A stretch of 57,328 nucleotides of DNA from Cryobacterium sp. M96. Its GTDB lineage: Bacteria; Actinomycetota; Actinomycetes; Actinomycetales; Microbacteriaceae. How positions within the stretch are numbered: position 1 is the stretch's first letter; each line of letters starts with the position of its first letter. The position numbers were made by a program, and so were the translations under genes. The DNA lies in the NCBI RefSeq assembly GCF_002929845.1, contig NZ_PJJS01000034.1:1-57328 (forward strand), written 5' to 3'. Below, piece by piece: positions 41,826 through 52,462 of the stretch. Below the pieces are notes generated by a model, which saw only the letters and a program-made list of their open reading frames with translations, had not been told where the DNA came from and ran no database searches.

Positions 41826-43466
41826 ATGATGGCAGAACTAACGATCAGCCCCGATGAGATCCGTGACGCTCTCCAGGACTTCGTGAAGTCCTACGAGCCG
41901 AACAAGACCGCGACGACCGAGGTTGGCTACGTCACCACGGCCGGCGACGGCATCGCGCACGTCGAGGGCCTTCCCAGCGTGATGGCGAACGAGCTCATCA
42001 CGTTCGCGGACGGCACCCTCGGCCTCGCCCAGAACCTGGACGAAGACGAGATCGGCGTCGTCGTTCTCGGCGAGTTCGCCGGAATCGTCGAGGGCATGGA
42101 GGTGCACCGCACTGGTGAGGTCCTCTCCGTACCCGTCGGCGACGGCTACCTCGGCCGCGTCGTCGACCCGTTGGGGGCGCCCATCGACGGGCTCGGCGAG
42201 ATCAAGAGCGAAGGCCGCCGCGCGCTGGAGCTACAGGCACCCGGCGTGATGGATCGCAAGTCGGTTCACGAGCCCATGCAGACCGGAATCAAGGCCATCG
42301 ACGCCATGATCCCGATCGGCCGCGGCCAGCGTCAGCTGATCATCGGAGACCGCCAGACCGGCAAAACCGCGATCGCGATTGACACGATCATCAACCAGAA
42401 GGCCAACTGGGCGACGGGCGACGTGAACAAGCAGGTTCGTTGCATCTACGTCGCCATCGGTCAGAAGGGTTCCACGATCGCCGCCGTCAAGGGTGCGCTC
42501 GAGGATGCCGGAGTCATGGAGTTCACGACCATCGTCGCGTCCCCGGCCTCCGACCCGGCCGGCTTCAAGTACCTCGCCCCGTACACCGGCTCGGCCATCG
42601 GTCAGCACTGGATGTACGCCGGCAAGCACGTCCTCGTCATCTTCGACGACCTGTCCAAGCAGGCCGAGGCCTATCGTGCGGTGTCGCTGCTTCTGCGCCG
42701 CCCGCCGGGACGTGAGGCGTACCCCGGCGACGTGTTCTACCTGCACTCCCGTCTGCTCGAGCGTTGCGCCAAGCTGTCCGACGCCCTCGGTTCCGGATCG
42801 ATGACCGGCTTGCCGATCATCGAGACCAAGGCGAACGATGTCTCTGCCTACATCCCGACCAACGTGATCTCGATCACCGACGGCCAGATCTTCCTGCAGT
42901 CCGACCTGTTCAACGCCAACCAGCGTCCCGCGGTCGACGTGGGCATCTCGGTCTCCCGAGTCGGCGGTGACGCTCAGGTCAAGTCGATCAAGAAGGTCTC
43001 CGGCACTCTGAAGCTCGAGCTGGCGCAATACCGGTCGCTCGAGGCCTTCGCGATGTTCGCCTCCGACCTCGACGCGACGAGCCGTCGCCAGCTCGGTCGT
43101 GGCGCACGCCTGACCGAGCTGCTCAAGCAGCCGCAGTACTCGCCGTACCCCGTCGAAGACCAGGTCGTCTCGATCTGGGCCGGCACGAACGGCAAGTTCG
43201 ACGAGGTGCCCGTGGCCGACGTCCTGCGCTTCGAGCGTGGCCTGCTCGACCACCTGGGCCGCACCACGAGCGTACTCACGACACTGCGCGACACCAACGT
43301 TCTCGACGACGCGACCATCGCGACGCTCGAGATCGAGGTCGACAAGTTCAAGCAAGGATTCCAGACGGGCGAGGGCAAGCCGCTCGCCTCGGTGGGCAAG
43401 GAAGTCTTCGAGGCGATTCCCGCTGACAAGGTCAACCAGGAAAAGATCGTCAAGCACCGCCGCTAA
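41826..43466 (+). CDS. atpA: F0F1 ATP synthase subunit alpha
   Basis: The 546-residue subunit has the Walker [15 protein letters not shown] near residue 172 and the [16 protein letters not shown]alker B. The arginine-finger region is [17 protein letters not shown]. It forms the non-catalytic nucleotide sites. The C-terminus is extended by about 35 residues relative to E. coli ([15 protein letters not shown]...), as in other actinobacteria. Two adjacent ATG codons exist (41826 and 41829); AAGGGAAG lies upstream. Confidence 0.97.
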   Translation: MMAELTISPDEIRDALQDFVKSYEPNKTATTEVGYVTTAGDGIAHVEGLPSVMANELITFADGTLGLAQNLDEDEIGVVVLGEFAGIVEGMEVHRTGEVLSVPVGDGYLGRVVDPLGAPIDGLGEIKSEGRRALELQAPGVMDRKSVHEPMQTGIKAIDAMIPIGRGQRQLIIGDRQTGKTAIAIDTIINQKANWATGDVNKQVRCIYVAIGQKGSTIAAVKGALEDAGVMEFTTIVASPASDPAGFKYLAPYTGSAIGQHWMYAGKHVLVIFDDLSKQAEAYRAVSLLLRRPPGREAYPGDVFYLHSRLLERCAKLSDALGSGSMTGLPIIETKANDVSAYIPTNVISITDGQIFLQSDLFNANQRPAVDVGISVSRVGGDAQVKSIKKVSGTLKLELAQYRSLEAFAMFASDLDATSRRQLGRGARLTELLKQPQYSPYPVEDQVVSIWAGTNGKFDEVPVADVLRFERGLLDHLGRTTSVLTTLRDTNVLDDATIATLEIEVDKFKQGFQTGEGKPLASVGKEVFEAIPADKVNQEKIVKHRR

Positions 43467-43474
43467 GTGACATC

Positions 43475-43512
43475 GGCCGCGCTCCCGACTCGTTCGAGCC
43501 GCGGGGCGCGGC
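43475..43512 (+). other. Hairpin between atpA and atpG
   Basis: GGCCGCGC (43475-43482) pairs with GCGCGGCC (43505-43512) in the 103-bp spacer after the atpA stop. No U tract follows. It could set the atpA:atpG ratio by stabilising an mRNA end or by partial termination. Confidence 0.45.
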
Positions 43513-43569
43513 CGGCATCACTCGATCGTCCGCACCAATTCAGCACTGACAAGGAAGCACAGGAGACAC

Positions 43570-44472
43570 ATGGGAGCGCAACTTCGGGTCTACCGGCAGA
43601 AGATCAAGTCTGCCCAGACGACTAAGAAGATCACTCGGGCCATGGAGTTGATCTCTGCCTCGCGCATTCAAAAGGCCAAGGCTCGCGTCGCCGCGTCAAC
43701 CCCGTTCGCTCGTGCCGTCACGCAGGCGGTGTCCGCGGTAGCGACGTACTCGAATGTCGCCCACGTGCTCACGACCGAACCGGAGAAGATCGAGCGCGCT
43801 GCGGTCGTCATCTTCGCCTCCGACCGTGGTCTCGCGGGGGCGTTCAGCTCGCAGGTGCTGCGTGAGGCCGAATCGCTCAGCGAGCTGCTGCGCAGCCAGG
43901 GTAAGGACATCGTCTACTTCTTGGTGGGTCGCAAGGCCGCGTCGTACTTCAATTTCCGCCGCCGCGTCTCCGAGCGCATTTGGACCGGTTCCACCGATCA
44001 GCCGCAGTACGAGACCGCATGCGATATCAGCGACGCGCTGCTCGAGGCCTTCCTCCGCGAAGCGGACGACGGTGGCGTCGACGAGATTCACGTCGTCTAC
44101 AACCGGTTCGTCAGCATGGTCACCCAGCTTCCTCAGGTTGTCCGGCTGCTTCCCCTCGAGGTCGTGGAGGGCGGTGAGGAGCCTGGTGATAATCAGGTCC
44201 TGCCACTCTATGAGTTCGAACCGGACGTTGAAACGGTGCTGGACTCGCTCCTGCCCGTCTACATCGAGAGCCGTATCTTCAACTCCATGCTGCAGTCCGC
44301 CGCAGCCGAGCACGCCGCACGTCAGAAGGCCATGTCATCGGCCTCCGACAACGCGGACAAGCTAATCAAGGACTACACCCGGCTGTCCAACAACGCCCGG
44401 CAGACCGAGATCACGTCGCAGATTTCCGAGATCGTGGGTGGAGCCGACGCGCTCTCATCCGCCAAGCACTAA
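43570..44472 (+). CDS. atpG: F0F1 ATP synthase subunit gamma
   Basis: The 300-residue rotor shaft begins [29 protein letters not shown] and ends [20 protein letters not shown], the antiparallel coiled-coil N and C termini that turn inside the head. The Rossmann-like middle contains [14 protein letters not shown]. Length is usual. The ribosome-binding site AGGAGA lies 4 bp before the ATG. Confidence 0.97.
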   Translation: MGAQLRVYRQKIKSAQTTKKITRAMELISASRIQKAKARVAASTPFARAVTQAVSAVATYSNVAHVLTTEPEKIERAAVVIFASDRGLAGAFSSQVLREAESLSELLRSQGKDIVYFLVGRKAASYFNFRRRVSERIWTGSTDQPQYETACDISDALLEAFLREADDGGVDEIHVVYNRFVSMVTQLPQVVRLLPLEVVEGGEEPGDNQVLPLYEFEPDVETVLDSLLPVYIESRIFNSMLQSAAAEHAARQKAMSSASDNADKLIKDYTRLSNNARQTEITSQISEIVGGADALSSAKH

Positions 44473-45954
<1,482 letters not shown>

Positions 45955-45956
45955 TC

Positions 45957-46223
45957 ATGGCCGATTCTTCGCTCAAGGTCAGCGTCGTCGGGGCGGACCA
46001 CGAGGTGTGGTCCGGCGAGGCGAGCATGGTTGTCGCCCGCACCGTCGAAGGCCAGATCGGAATCCTCCCCGGGCACGAGCCCATGCTGGCCATCCTGGCC
46101 AGCGGTGAGGTGCGCGTGACCCTGAGCGGCGGCGAGAAAATCGTCGCCGAGGCGGCGGACGGCTTCCTGTCGGTCGCCAACGATGTGGTCACGATCGTCG
46201 CTCGCAAGGCAGAACTCGTTTAG
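45957..46223 (+). CDS. atpC: F0F1 ATP synthase subunit epsilon (short form)
   Basis: The 88-residue protein consists only of the N-terminal beta-sandwich (VSVVGADHEVWSGEASMVVARTVEGQIGILPGHEPMLAIL), which contacts gamma and the c-ring. The C-terminal two-helix domain that inhibits ATP hydrolysis in E. coli (138-residue epsilon) is absent. Short epsilon subunits occur in actinobacteria. It ends 5 bp before yaaA. Confidence 0.93.
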   Translation: MADSSLKVSVVGADHEVWSGEASMVVARTVEGQIGILPGHEPMLAILASGEVRVTLSGGEKIVAEAADGFLSVANDVVTIVARKAELV

Positions 46224-46228
46224 TCAGT

Positions 46229-46999
46229 GTGCTGATCCTTCTGCCGCCGTCCGAGACGAAACGTCACGGGGGCATCGAATTACCGCTTGACCTGCAGAGC
46301 CTCACGTACCCGTCGCTTGGACCCAAGCGGCGGGTACTTGTGCGTGCGCTGCAGTCGCTTGCGAAGCATCCGGATGCGATGATGTCGGCCCTAAGACTGG
46401 GTCGCACGCAGTCCGCGGAGGTGGAGCGCAATCGCGTGCTGTCCTCCGCCGCCACAATGCCGGCCATCGACCGGTACACCGGCGTCGTCTATGACGCCCT
46501 CGACGCCGCCAGCCTCTCCCCGCTGGAACGCGACTGGGCAGGCCGGAACGTCCTCGTGCATTCCGCCCTGTTCGGGCCGGTCGGCGCTCTCGATCTCCTC
46601 CCGGCCTACCGGCTGTCCTGCGATTCCAGGCTGCCGGAGCTGCCTCTGAAGAAGCACTGGGCGGGCGCTGTGGGTTGCGTTCTGGCGGGGTCGACGGGGC
46701 TCCTGCTGGATTTCCGCTCGAACGGGTACGTGGCGCTCGGCCCCGCGCCGGTGCGGCCCGACGCGGTGTTTCTGCGCGTGGTCACGGAGACGGCGGACGG
46801 CCAGACGCGAGCCGTGAACCACTTCAACAAGACGGCCAAGGGGAACTTCACCCGGGCTCTGATCCGGCACGGTCGGTCCTTCGACACCGCCGTAGAGCTG
46901 CTCGACTGGGCACCGGGGGCAGGCTTCGATTTGCGCCCGGGAGCGGTCCGGGAACTGAATCTCGTCGTCGCCGCCGAGGTTGCCGCAACCCGAGGCTGA
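46229..46999 (+). CDS. yaaA: YaaA-family peroxide stress protein
   Basis: The 256-residue protein starts at a GTG with [14 protein letters not shown], the conserved YaaA/DUF328 opening, and has the ARGCDLR-like and [14 protein letters not shown]-terminal motifs. E. coli YaaA lowers free iron and protects DNA and proteins from hydrogen peroxide; it binds DNA. It follows atpC by 5 bp, suggesting co-transcription with the ATP synthase genes, whose activity it does not obviously serve. Confidence 0.9.
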   Translation: MLILLPPSETKRHGGIELPLDLQSLTYPSLGPKRRVLVRALQSLAKHPDAMMSALRLGRTQSAEVERNRVLSSAATMPAIDRYTGVVYDALDAASLSPLERDWAGRNVLVHSALFGPVGALDLLPAYRLSCDSRLPELPLKKHWAGAVGCVLAGSTGLLLDFRSNGYVALGPAPVRPDAVFLRVVTETADGQTRAVNHFNKTAKGNFTRALIRHGRSFDTAVELLDWAPGAGFDLRPGAVRELNLVVAAEVAATRG

Positions 47000-47031
47000 C
47001 GCGGGCACATTCCGGCCCTAGGCTGGCTTTC

Positions 47032-48024
47032 GTGTCCACACCAATGAATGTCACCGTCACCGGCGCCGGCGGACAGATCGGCTATTCGCTGCTCTTCCGG
47101 ATCGCGTCCGGAGACCTCCTCGGCCCGACCGTTCCCGTCAACCTGACCCTGATGGAGATCCCCTCGGGGCGCGCAGCAGCCGAGGGCGCCGCCCTCGAAC
47201 TGCAGGACTGCGCGTTCCCTCTCCTGCGCTCCGTGACGGTCACCGAAGACCCCGTGCGCGCCTTCGACGGCGTCAACATCGCCCTCCTGGTCGGATCCCG
47301 CCCTAGAGCCGTTGGAATGGAGCGCGTCGCGCTGCTCGAAAGCAACGGCCGCATCTTCGGTCCGGTGGGGGCCGCCCTCAACGCGGGCGCGGCATCCGAC
47401 GTGCGCGTGCTGGTCGTGGGCAACCCCGTCAACACCAACGCCCTGGTGACGAGTGCCTTCGCCCCCGACATCCCCGCCGACCGGTTCACCGCCATGACGC
47501 GACTGGACCACAACCGCGGCATCGCTCAGCTAGCAAGCCGGCTGCAGGTGCACGTCGCCGAACTCGACGGTCTCACCATTTGGGGAAACCACTCCGCCAG
47601 CCAGTACCCGGATGTCTTCCACGCCACCGCCGGGGGATGTCCGGTCTCCGAGCTGGTGGCGCAGGACTGGCTCGTCGACGACTTCATCCCCCGGGTGGCG
47701 AACCGAGGCTACGAAATCATTCAGGCCCGCGGGGCATCGTCCGCGGCCTCCGCGGCCAGCGCAGCCATCGACCACGTTTACGACTGGGTCAACGGGACCG
47801 GTGAGCGGTGGACCTCGGCGGGCGTCAGCTCCGACGGCTCTTATGGCGTCCCGGAGGGGCTCGTATGTTCCTTCCCGGTTCGGGCTGTCGACGGCCGCTG
47901 GCAGATCGTGCCGGACCTGGCTATCAACGCGTTCTCGCGGGCGAGGATCGACGCGTCCGTCGCGGAGCTGATCGAGGAGCGCGAGGCCGTACGGGCACTC
48001 GGCCTGCTGCCGTCCCTCCGATAG
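47032..48024 (+). CDS. mdh: Malate dehydrogenase (NAD-dependent)
   Basis: The 330-residue protein of the LDH/MDH superfamily has the NAD-binding [12 protein letters not shown] near residue 10. It also has the substrate-arginine loop [13 protein letters not shown] and the catalytic MTRLDHNRG and [11 protein letters not shown] (Asp and His). It oxidises malate to oxaloacetate in the TCA cycle. The start may be the GTG at 47032 or the ATG at 47044; TAGGCT (47019-47024) 7 bp before the GTG would give a leaderless mRNA. A 32-bp gap separates it from yaaA. Confidence 0.95.
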   Translation: MSTPMNVTVTGAGGQIGYSLLFRIASGDLLGPTVPVNLTLMEIPSGRAAAEGAALELQDCAFPLLRSVTVTEDPVRAFDGVNIALLVGSRPRAVGMERVALLESNGRIFGPVGAALNAGAASDVRVLVVGNPVNTNALVTSAFAPDIPADRFTAMTRLDHNRGIAQLASRLQVHVAELDGLTIWGNHSASQYPDVFHATAGGCPVSELVAQDWLVDDFIPRVANRGYEIIQARGASSAASAASAAIDHVYDWVNGTGERWTSAGVSSDGSYGVPEGLVCSFPVRAVDGRWQIVPDLAINAFSRARIDASVAELIEEREAVRALGLLPSLR

Positions 48025-48184
48025 ACGCGCGAGTCCTGATGGCTGGGGGGCGATGAGGATTCGCGGATGGGGGCTTCGAAGCGGTTGTTTTCGATGCACA
48101 CGTCGGAGAGCCGTGACCGCGAAAGGGAGGGGGATGAACGTGCGCTCCGACCGCCGTATGTTTGATTCCGAGGCCTCGCGGCGA

Positions 48185-48209
48185 CTCCGTCGAATTGGTT
48201 CGACACCGG
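48185..48209. repeat. Half copy of the palindromic element
   Basis: CTCCGTCGAATTGGTTC followed by GACACCGG matches the right arm and outer flank of copy 1, but the left arm is absent. It lies in the 390-bp gap between mdh and tag, which shows no other recognisable feature. Confidence 0.65.
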
Positions 48210-48414
48210 ACACGGCGCTCCGCCCGTGATGAACGGCGTCCACACGGTGCAGTCAGGGCTGAAGTGCGGGCGCGACAGAACCAATCGTTCAGGACTTACT
48301 CGCCTCGAGGAGCACCTCACGCACAACAGCCCGTGGCCGTCAGGGCGGCGGTTGGCAGCGTGGCGGCTGACAGGGCGGCGATCGGCATAGCGTCAGCCGA
48401 AGGCGTTGTGGTGG

Positions 48415-49035
48415 TCAGGCGTCGTTCGACCGATGGCATCCGCTCAGGTGGTCGTCGACGAGGCCGGCCGACTGCATCAGGGCGTACATGGTGGTGGGGC
48501 CGACGAACGTGTAGCCCCGGGTGCGCAACTCCCGGCTCAGTGCCATCGATTGCATTGTGGTCGCCGGGACCTCGCCGAGCTCCCGCAGCCGGGGGCCGCG
48601 GGCTTCGGGCGCGAAGCTCCAGATCAGCTCGGTCAGGCTCTCGCCGAGGTCTCGGGTGACCCGGGCGTTCCGGATGGTGGCCTCGATCTTGCCGCGGTGC
48701 CGGATGATGCTCGCATCCGCGAGGAGCAGGGCGACGTCGACGTCGTCCATCACGGCCACGCGGTTGACGTCGAAGTCGTAAAAGGCGGCCCGGAAGGCCG
48801 GCCGACGTCGCAGGATGGTGATCCAGGACAGGCCGGCCTGGAACCCCTCGAGGCACAGCTTCTCGAACAGCAGCCTCTCGTCCCGGAGCGGACGCCCCCA
48901 CTCTTCGTCGTGGTAGCGCTGGTATTCGGGGTCGCCGCCGACCCAGCCGCAGCGGGTGAGCCCGTCATCGCCGAGCTTCAGTGAGGCGGATGTCGTGGCC
49001 TCGGCTGGCAGCGCGCTGGTCGCCGGGGTGCTCAT
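48415..49035 (-). CDS. tag: DNA-3-methyladenine glycosylase I
   Basis: The 206-residue base-excision enzyme removes 3-methyladenine. It has the helix-hairpin-helix core with CGWVGGDPEYQRYHDEEWG (the zinc cysteine and histidine), FEKLCLEGFQAGLSWITIL and the C-terminal zinc ligands in DDHLSGCHRSN. The N-terminal 25 residues (STPATSALPAEATTS) are an unconserved tail. It overlaps ogt by 4 bp (ATGA), forming an alkylation-repair operon. Confidence 0.95.
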   Translation of the reverse strand: MSTPATSALPAEATTSASLKLGDDGLTRCGWVGGDPEYQRYHDEEWGRPLRDERLLFEKLCLEGFQAGLSWITILRRRPAFRAAFYDFDVNRVAVMDDVDVALLLADASIIRHRGKIEATIRNARVTRDLGESLTELIWSFAPEARGPRLRELGEVPATTMQSMALSRELRTRGYTFVGPTTMYALMQSAGLVDDHLSGCHRSNDA

Positions 49036-49532
49036 GAGCGGTGCTCGATGCCCTCGTGGTCGAGGAGCCAGACCTTGGTGGGCACTCCGCTGCCGCCGCT
49101 GTAGCCGGTGATGCGACGGTCGGCGGCGAGCACCCGGTGGCAGCCGATCAGGATCGGAACGGGGTTCGCCCCGACGGCGCCGCCCACGGCCCGGCCGGAC
49201 CCCGGCTTGCCCAGCGATCGTCCCAGCTCGCCGTACGAGGTCGCCTCGCCGAAGCCGAGCTCGGACAGTCGCTGCCAGACGCCCTGCTGGAACGCAGTGC
49301 CCCCGCTCGGCGCCACGGGCAGGTCGAAAACCGTGCGGGTGCCGCCGAAGTACTCCGCCAATTGGCGCGCGGCCCGGTCGAGCAGGGGCGACGGGGCTTC
49401 CGGGGTCTCGTCGAGGGGCAGCTGTCCGTCGCGTTCGATGGAGAGGGAGAGGATGCGCTCGGCGTCACTCGTGAGTTCCAGCCGCCCAATGGGGCTGGGC
49501 AGCCGGATCAGGAAGGTTCCGATGGTCGTCAT
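49032..49532 (-). CDS. ogt: Methylated-DNA-protein-cysteine methyltransferase
   Basis: The 166-residue suicide enzyme transfers methyl groups from O6-methylguanine to its own cysteine. It has the helix-turn-helix FQQGVWQRLSELGFGEATSYGEL, the asparagine hinge GANPVPILIGCHRVL and the active-site loop. The conserved PCHRV is GCHRV here; the cysteine and histidine are kept. TACAGT lies 6 bp upstream of the ATG with no ribosome-binding site, so a leaderless mRNA is possible. Tag follows in the same unit. Confidence 0.94.
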   Translation of the reverse strand: MTTIGTFLIRLPSPIGRLELTSDAERILSLSIERDGQLPLDETPEAPSPLLDRAARQLAEYFGGTRTVFDLPVAPSGGTAFQQGVWQRLSELGFGEATSYGELGRSLGKPGSGRAVGGAVGANPVPILIGCHRVLAADRRITGYSGGSGVPTKVWLLDHEGIEHRS

Positions 49533-49628
49533 GCCTCGACTGTAGTCGGCGGCGCCCTGCGCACAGCGCGGGTTTCGGACCTGGCGTGGAAGGAGGGCCG
49601 GGCTGGGCTGGGGAGGAGCCGGCCGGCT

Positions 49629-50771
49629 TCAGGCGAGCCGGGTGTGGGGATATTCGGGGGAGCGGTGCTGGAATGCCAGGATGTCGGGATTCCGGATGAT
49701 CCCCTCGTGGATCTCGATGGCCCGCCGAAGGGTCTCGTTGGCGGTCCAAGCGGCCTCGCCCGCAAGGACCTCGCGCAGGTACGGCAACAGCGCCTCGCTG
49801 ATCTCCCAGGTGGCGGAGTTCCAGAGGTACGACGGGCTGTGGTCGACCGCGTAGTAGGTGACGTTGGTGCCGACCCGGAAGGTCGGTTCGTCGAACGTCG
49901 TCGATTTCGCCCAACTGAAACCCATGCCGGTGTCGCAGGACACGTCGATGATCAGCGAGCCCGGGGCCACCATCGAGAGATCATCGTCGCTCAGGAAGAT
50001 GAGCGGGGCATTTGGGTCCTGCAGCACGCAGTTCACGATGACGTCGTGGCCGGCGAGAAACTCGGGCAGCGGCACCCGTTCGTTTCCCGGCAGGGCGAAG
50101 TTCCCGTTCGTGCCGTCGCCGTGGTCGAGCTGCACGATCTGGGCGGAGTGGATCGGGGAGCTGACCGCGGTCACGTCGCGATTGGTCAGCACCGTGACAT
50201 CGTAGACACCGAGGGCGTTGAGCGCCGTCACGGCGCCCCGGGCGGTGGCCCCGAAGCCGATCACCGCGGCACGCTGCTTGCGGCCGTAGTCACCCGTCGA
50301 ACCGATCAGGGACAGGGCGTGCAGCACGGAGCAATACCCGGCGAGCTCGTTGTTCTTGTGCAGCACGTGCAGGTGGAACTCGCCGCCTCCGGTCCAGTGG
50401 TTCATCGCCTCGAACGCGATCAGGGTCAGCCGCTTGTCGATGGCAAGCTGGGTGAGTTTCTCATCCTGCACGCAGTGCGGCCAGCCCCAGAGCACCTGTC
50501 CGTCGCGCAGTGCCGCGACATCCGCCAGCAGAGGCTTGGCGAGCAGGATGACGTCGCACTCCCGGATGAGGTCCGCGCGCGAGCAAAGCCCTCCCACGAG
50601 CGGGGCCAGCTGCTCGTCCGACACACCGAACTGCTCGCCGTAGCCGCGCTCGAGAAACATTCGCTCCCGGAGGTCCGGATCGATCCGTTCGACATGTGAC
50701 GGATGAATGGGCAAGCGCCGTTCATTCGGCTTACCGGAACGCGACATGACGCCGAGCGTGAAACGACTCAC
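49629..50771 (-). CDS. N5-(carboxyethyl)ornithine synthase-like dehydrogenase
   Basis: The protein has about 380 residues from the GTG at 50771, with AAAGG 7 nt upstream (a GTG at 50777 would add two codons). It belongs to the alanine dehydrogenase/transhydrogenase superfamily. The N-terminal part carries NERRLPIHPSHVERID, KPLLADVAALR and the FEAMNHW segment. The NAD(P)-binding VIGFGATARGAVTALNALG follows near 180. The motifs fit N5-(1-carboxyethyl)-L-ornithine synthase, which condenses pyruvate with ornithine reductively. An alanine dehydrogenase role is less likely. No ornithine or arginine genes are adjacent. Confidence 0.82.
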   Translation of the reverse strand: MSRFTLGVMSRSGKPNERRLPIHPSHVERIDPDLRERMFLERGYGEQFGVSDEQLAPLVGGLCSRADLIRECDVILLAKPLLADVAALRDGQVLWGWPHCVQDEKLTQLAIDKRLTLIAFEAMNHWTGGGEFHLHVLHKNNELAGYCSVLHALSLIGSTGDYGRKQRAAVIGFGATARGAVTALNALGVYDVTVLTNRDVTAVSSPIHSAQIVQLDHGDGTNGNFALPGNERVPLPEFLAGHDVIVNCVLQDPNAPLIFLSDDDLSMVAPGSLIIDVSCDTGMGFSWAKSTTFDEPTFRVGTNVTYYAVDHSPSYLWNSATWEISEALLPYLREVLAGEAAWTANETLRRAIEIHEGIIRNPDILAFQHRSPEYPHTRLA

Positions 50772-50830
50772 TGACACCCCTTTGTAGTTGAGTCCTGTCT
50801 AGCACAGGCCGGCGAGCCTAATGTGGAGGG

Positions 50831-51793
50831 ATGGAGCAGATGGAGTACCGCAGGCTGGGCAATTCGGGGCTCATGGTGTCCACGATCGGGTTGGGCTGCA
50901 ACAACTTCGGACGCGCCGGAACCGCGACGGAGAGCCAGGCCGGAACCACCGCCGTCGTCAACGCGGCCGTCGACGCCGGGATCACCCTGTTGGACACGGC
51001 CGACATCTACGGCGCGGAACGCGGCCTCAGCGAGACCCTGATGGGTTGCGCGCTGCGGGGCAAGCGCGACCAGATCGTGCTCGCCTCGAAGTTCGGCATG
51101 GACATGAACGGTCGGAATGGACCCGACTGGGGCGCCCGCGCCTCACGTCGCTACATTCGACTGGCCGTCGAGGCGTCCCTCCGGCGCCTGCAGACCGACT
51201 GGATCGACCTCTACCAACTGCACCAGCCTGACCCGAACACCCCGATCGAAGAGACCCTGCAGACCCTCGACGACCTCATCCGCGAGGGAAAGGTGCGCTA
51301 TATCGGCCACTCCAACCTGGCCGGCTGGCAGATCGCCGAGGCGGAGTTCACCGCCCGGCTGACGGGGCATCCGCGGTTCGTTTCGGCGCAAAACGAGTAC
51401 AGCCTGCTGGTGCGTGACGCCGAAGACGAGGTGCTGCCGGCCGTCAACGCCTACGGGCTCGGCTTCCTGCCGTTCTTCCCCCTCTACAACGGGCTTTTCA
51501 CAGGCAAGTTCTCTCGTGCGGGCGGCCCCGCCGACAGCCGCATCATGATGGTCCGGCCGCACCTGGCCCGGAACGCGCCCTGGGACGTCATCGAAAAGTA
51601 CGAAGCGTTCTGCGACCAGCGCGGCGTGACCATGCTCGCCGCCACCTTCGCCTGGCTGCTGGCCCAGCCGGGGCTCACCAGCATCATCGCCGGAGCAACC
51701 CGCCCGGAACAGATCCTGCAGAACGCCACCGAGGGCAGCGCGTGGAGGCCGTCGCCCGAGGACGTGGCCTGGATCTCGGACCTCTTCGCCTGA
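50831..51793 (+). CDS. Aldo/keto reductase (YhdN/AKR11-like)
   Basis: The 320-residue TIM-barrel enzyme has the catalytic LLDTADIYGAER (Asp and Tyr), ASKFGMD (Lys) and LYQLHQPD (His). The NADPH-binding AGATRPEQILQNA end is typical of the general-stress AKR11/12 group. It probably reduces aldehydes or ketones. TAATGT lies 6 bp before the ATG with GGAGGG between, so the start is well placed but either a ribosome-binding site or a leaderless mode could operate. It is divergent from the carboxyethylornithine synthase-like gene and 70 bp from a TetR gene. Confidence 0.93.
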   Translation: MEQMEYRRLGNSGLMVSTIGLGCNNFGRAGTATESQAGTTAVVNAAVDAGITLLDTADIYGAERGLSETLMGCALRGKRDQIVLASKFGMDMNGRNGPDWGARASRRYIRLAVEASLRRLQTDWIDLYQLHQPDPNTPIEETLQTLDDLIREGKVRYIGHSNLAGWQIAEAEFTARLTGHPRFVSAQNEYSLLVRDAEDEVLPAVNAYGLGFLPFFPLYNGLFTGKFSRAGGPADSRIMMVRPHLARNAPWDVIEKYEAFCDQRGVTMLAATFAWLLAQPGLTSIIAGATRPEQILQNATEGSAWRPSPEDVAWISDLFA

Positions 51794-51831
51794 ACCGTCC
51801 TCTCTGGAACCCGAACCCCGATTCCACTTTG

Positions 51832-51849
51832 TGAGTGAGCGCTCACTCA
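51832..51849. promoter_or_regulatory. Perfect 18-bp palindromic TetR operator
   Basis: TGAGTGAGCGCTCACTCA is an exact palindrome centred 23 bp before the TetR ATG. It has the size and symmetry of TetR-family operators and should mediate autoregulation and control of the downstream ABC genes. Confidence 0.8.
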
Positions 51850-51863
51850 TACAAGCTGGGGGG

Positions 51864-52454
51864 ATGTCCGTCAAACCTGCGCGCGCGAAAGCCCTGTCCG
51901 TCGAGGACCGGCAGTCGATGATCCTCGACGCGGTCACGCCGCTGCTGATCGAGCACGGCCAGACCGTCACCACTCGACAGATCGCCCAGTGCGCCGGGAT
52001 CGCCGAGGGCACCATCTTCCGAGCCTTCGACAGCAAGGACAACCTGCTCCGGGCGGCCATGGACCGTCAGCTCGACCCCGAGCCGTTCCGTCTCGAACTT
52101 GCCGCGCTCGACCGTGAGCTCCCGCTCGAGGAACGGGTGCGCGCCATGGTCTCCCTGCTGCGCCGCCGCTTCGCGCAGGTCTTCGCGCTGATGACGGCGG
52201 TGGGCTCGATGGGCAGACCCCACACCCACGACGTCGCGCACGAGTTCACCGTGCTGCTCGCCGACGTGCTCGCGCCTGACCTCCTGCGCCTCACGGTTGC
52301 CCCGGAGCGCTCAGGGCAGGTCATCCGGATGATCGCGCTTGCGGCATCCGTGCCCCACATCACGGCCGGCCCCGACTTCGACGACGATGAGCTCACCGCC
52401 CTCATCCTCTACGGCATCATCGGCTTCCCGACGCCGCCGAACGCCCCCTGCTAG
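51864..52454 (+). CDS. TetR family transcriptional regulator
   Basis: The 196-residue protein has the TetR helix-turn-helix VTTRQIAQCAGIAEGTIFRAFDSKDNLLRAAM at about residues 30-62 and a helical ligand/dimerisation domain. The ATG at 51864 is preferred over a GTG at 51831, which would place the operator inside the coding region. It is followed after 8 bp by a heterodimeric ABC exporter, an arrangement typical of drug-efflux repressors. Because the exporter is broken, the repressor may now control only itself. The regulator frame itself is intact. Confidence 0.93.
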   Translation: MSVKPARAKALSVEDRQSMILDAVTPLLIEHGQTVTTRQIAQCAGIAEGTIFRAFDSKDNLLRAAMDRQLDPEPFRLELAALDRELPLEERVRAMVSLLRRRFAQVFALMTAVGSMGRPHTHDVAHEFTVLLADVLAPDLLRLTVAPERSGQVIRMIALAASVPHITAGPDFDDDELTALILYGIIGFPTPPNAPC

Positions 52455-52462
52455 GAGATTCG

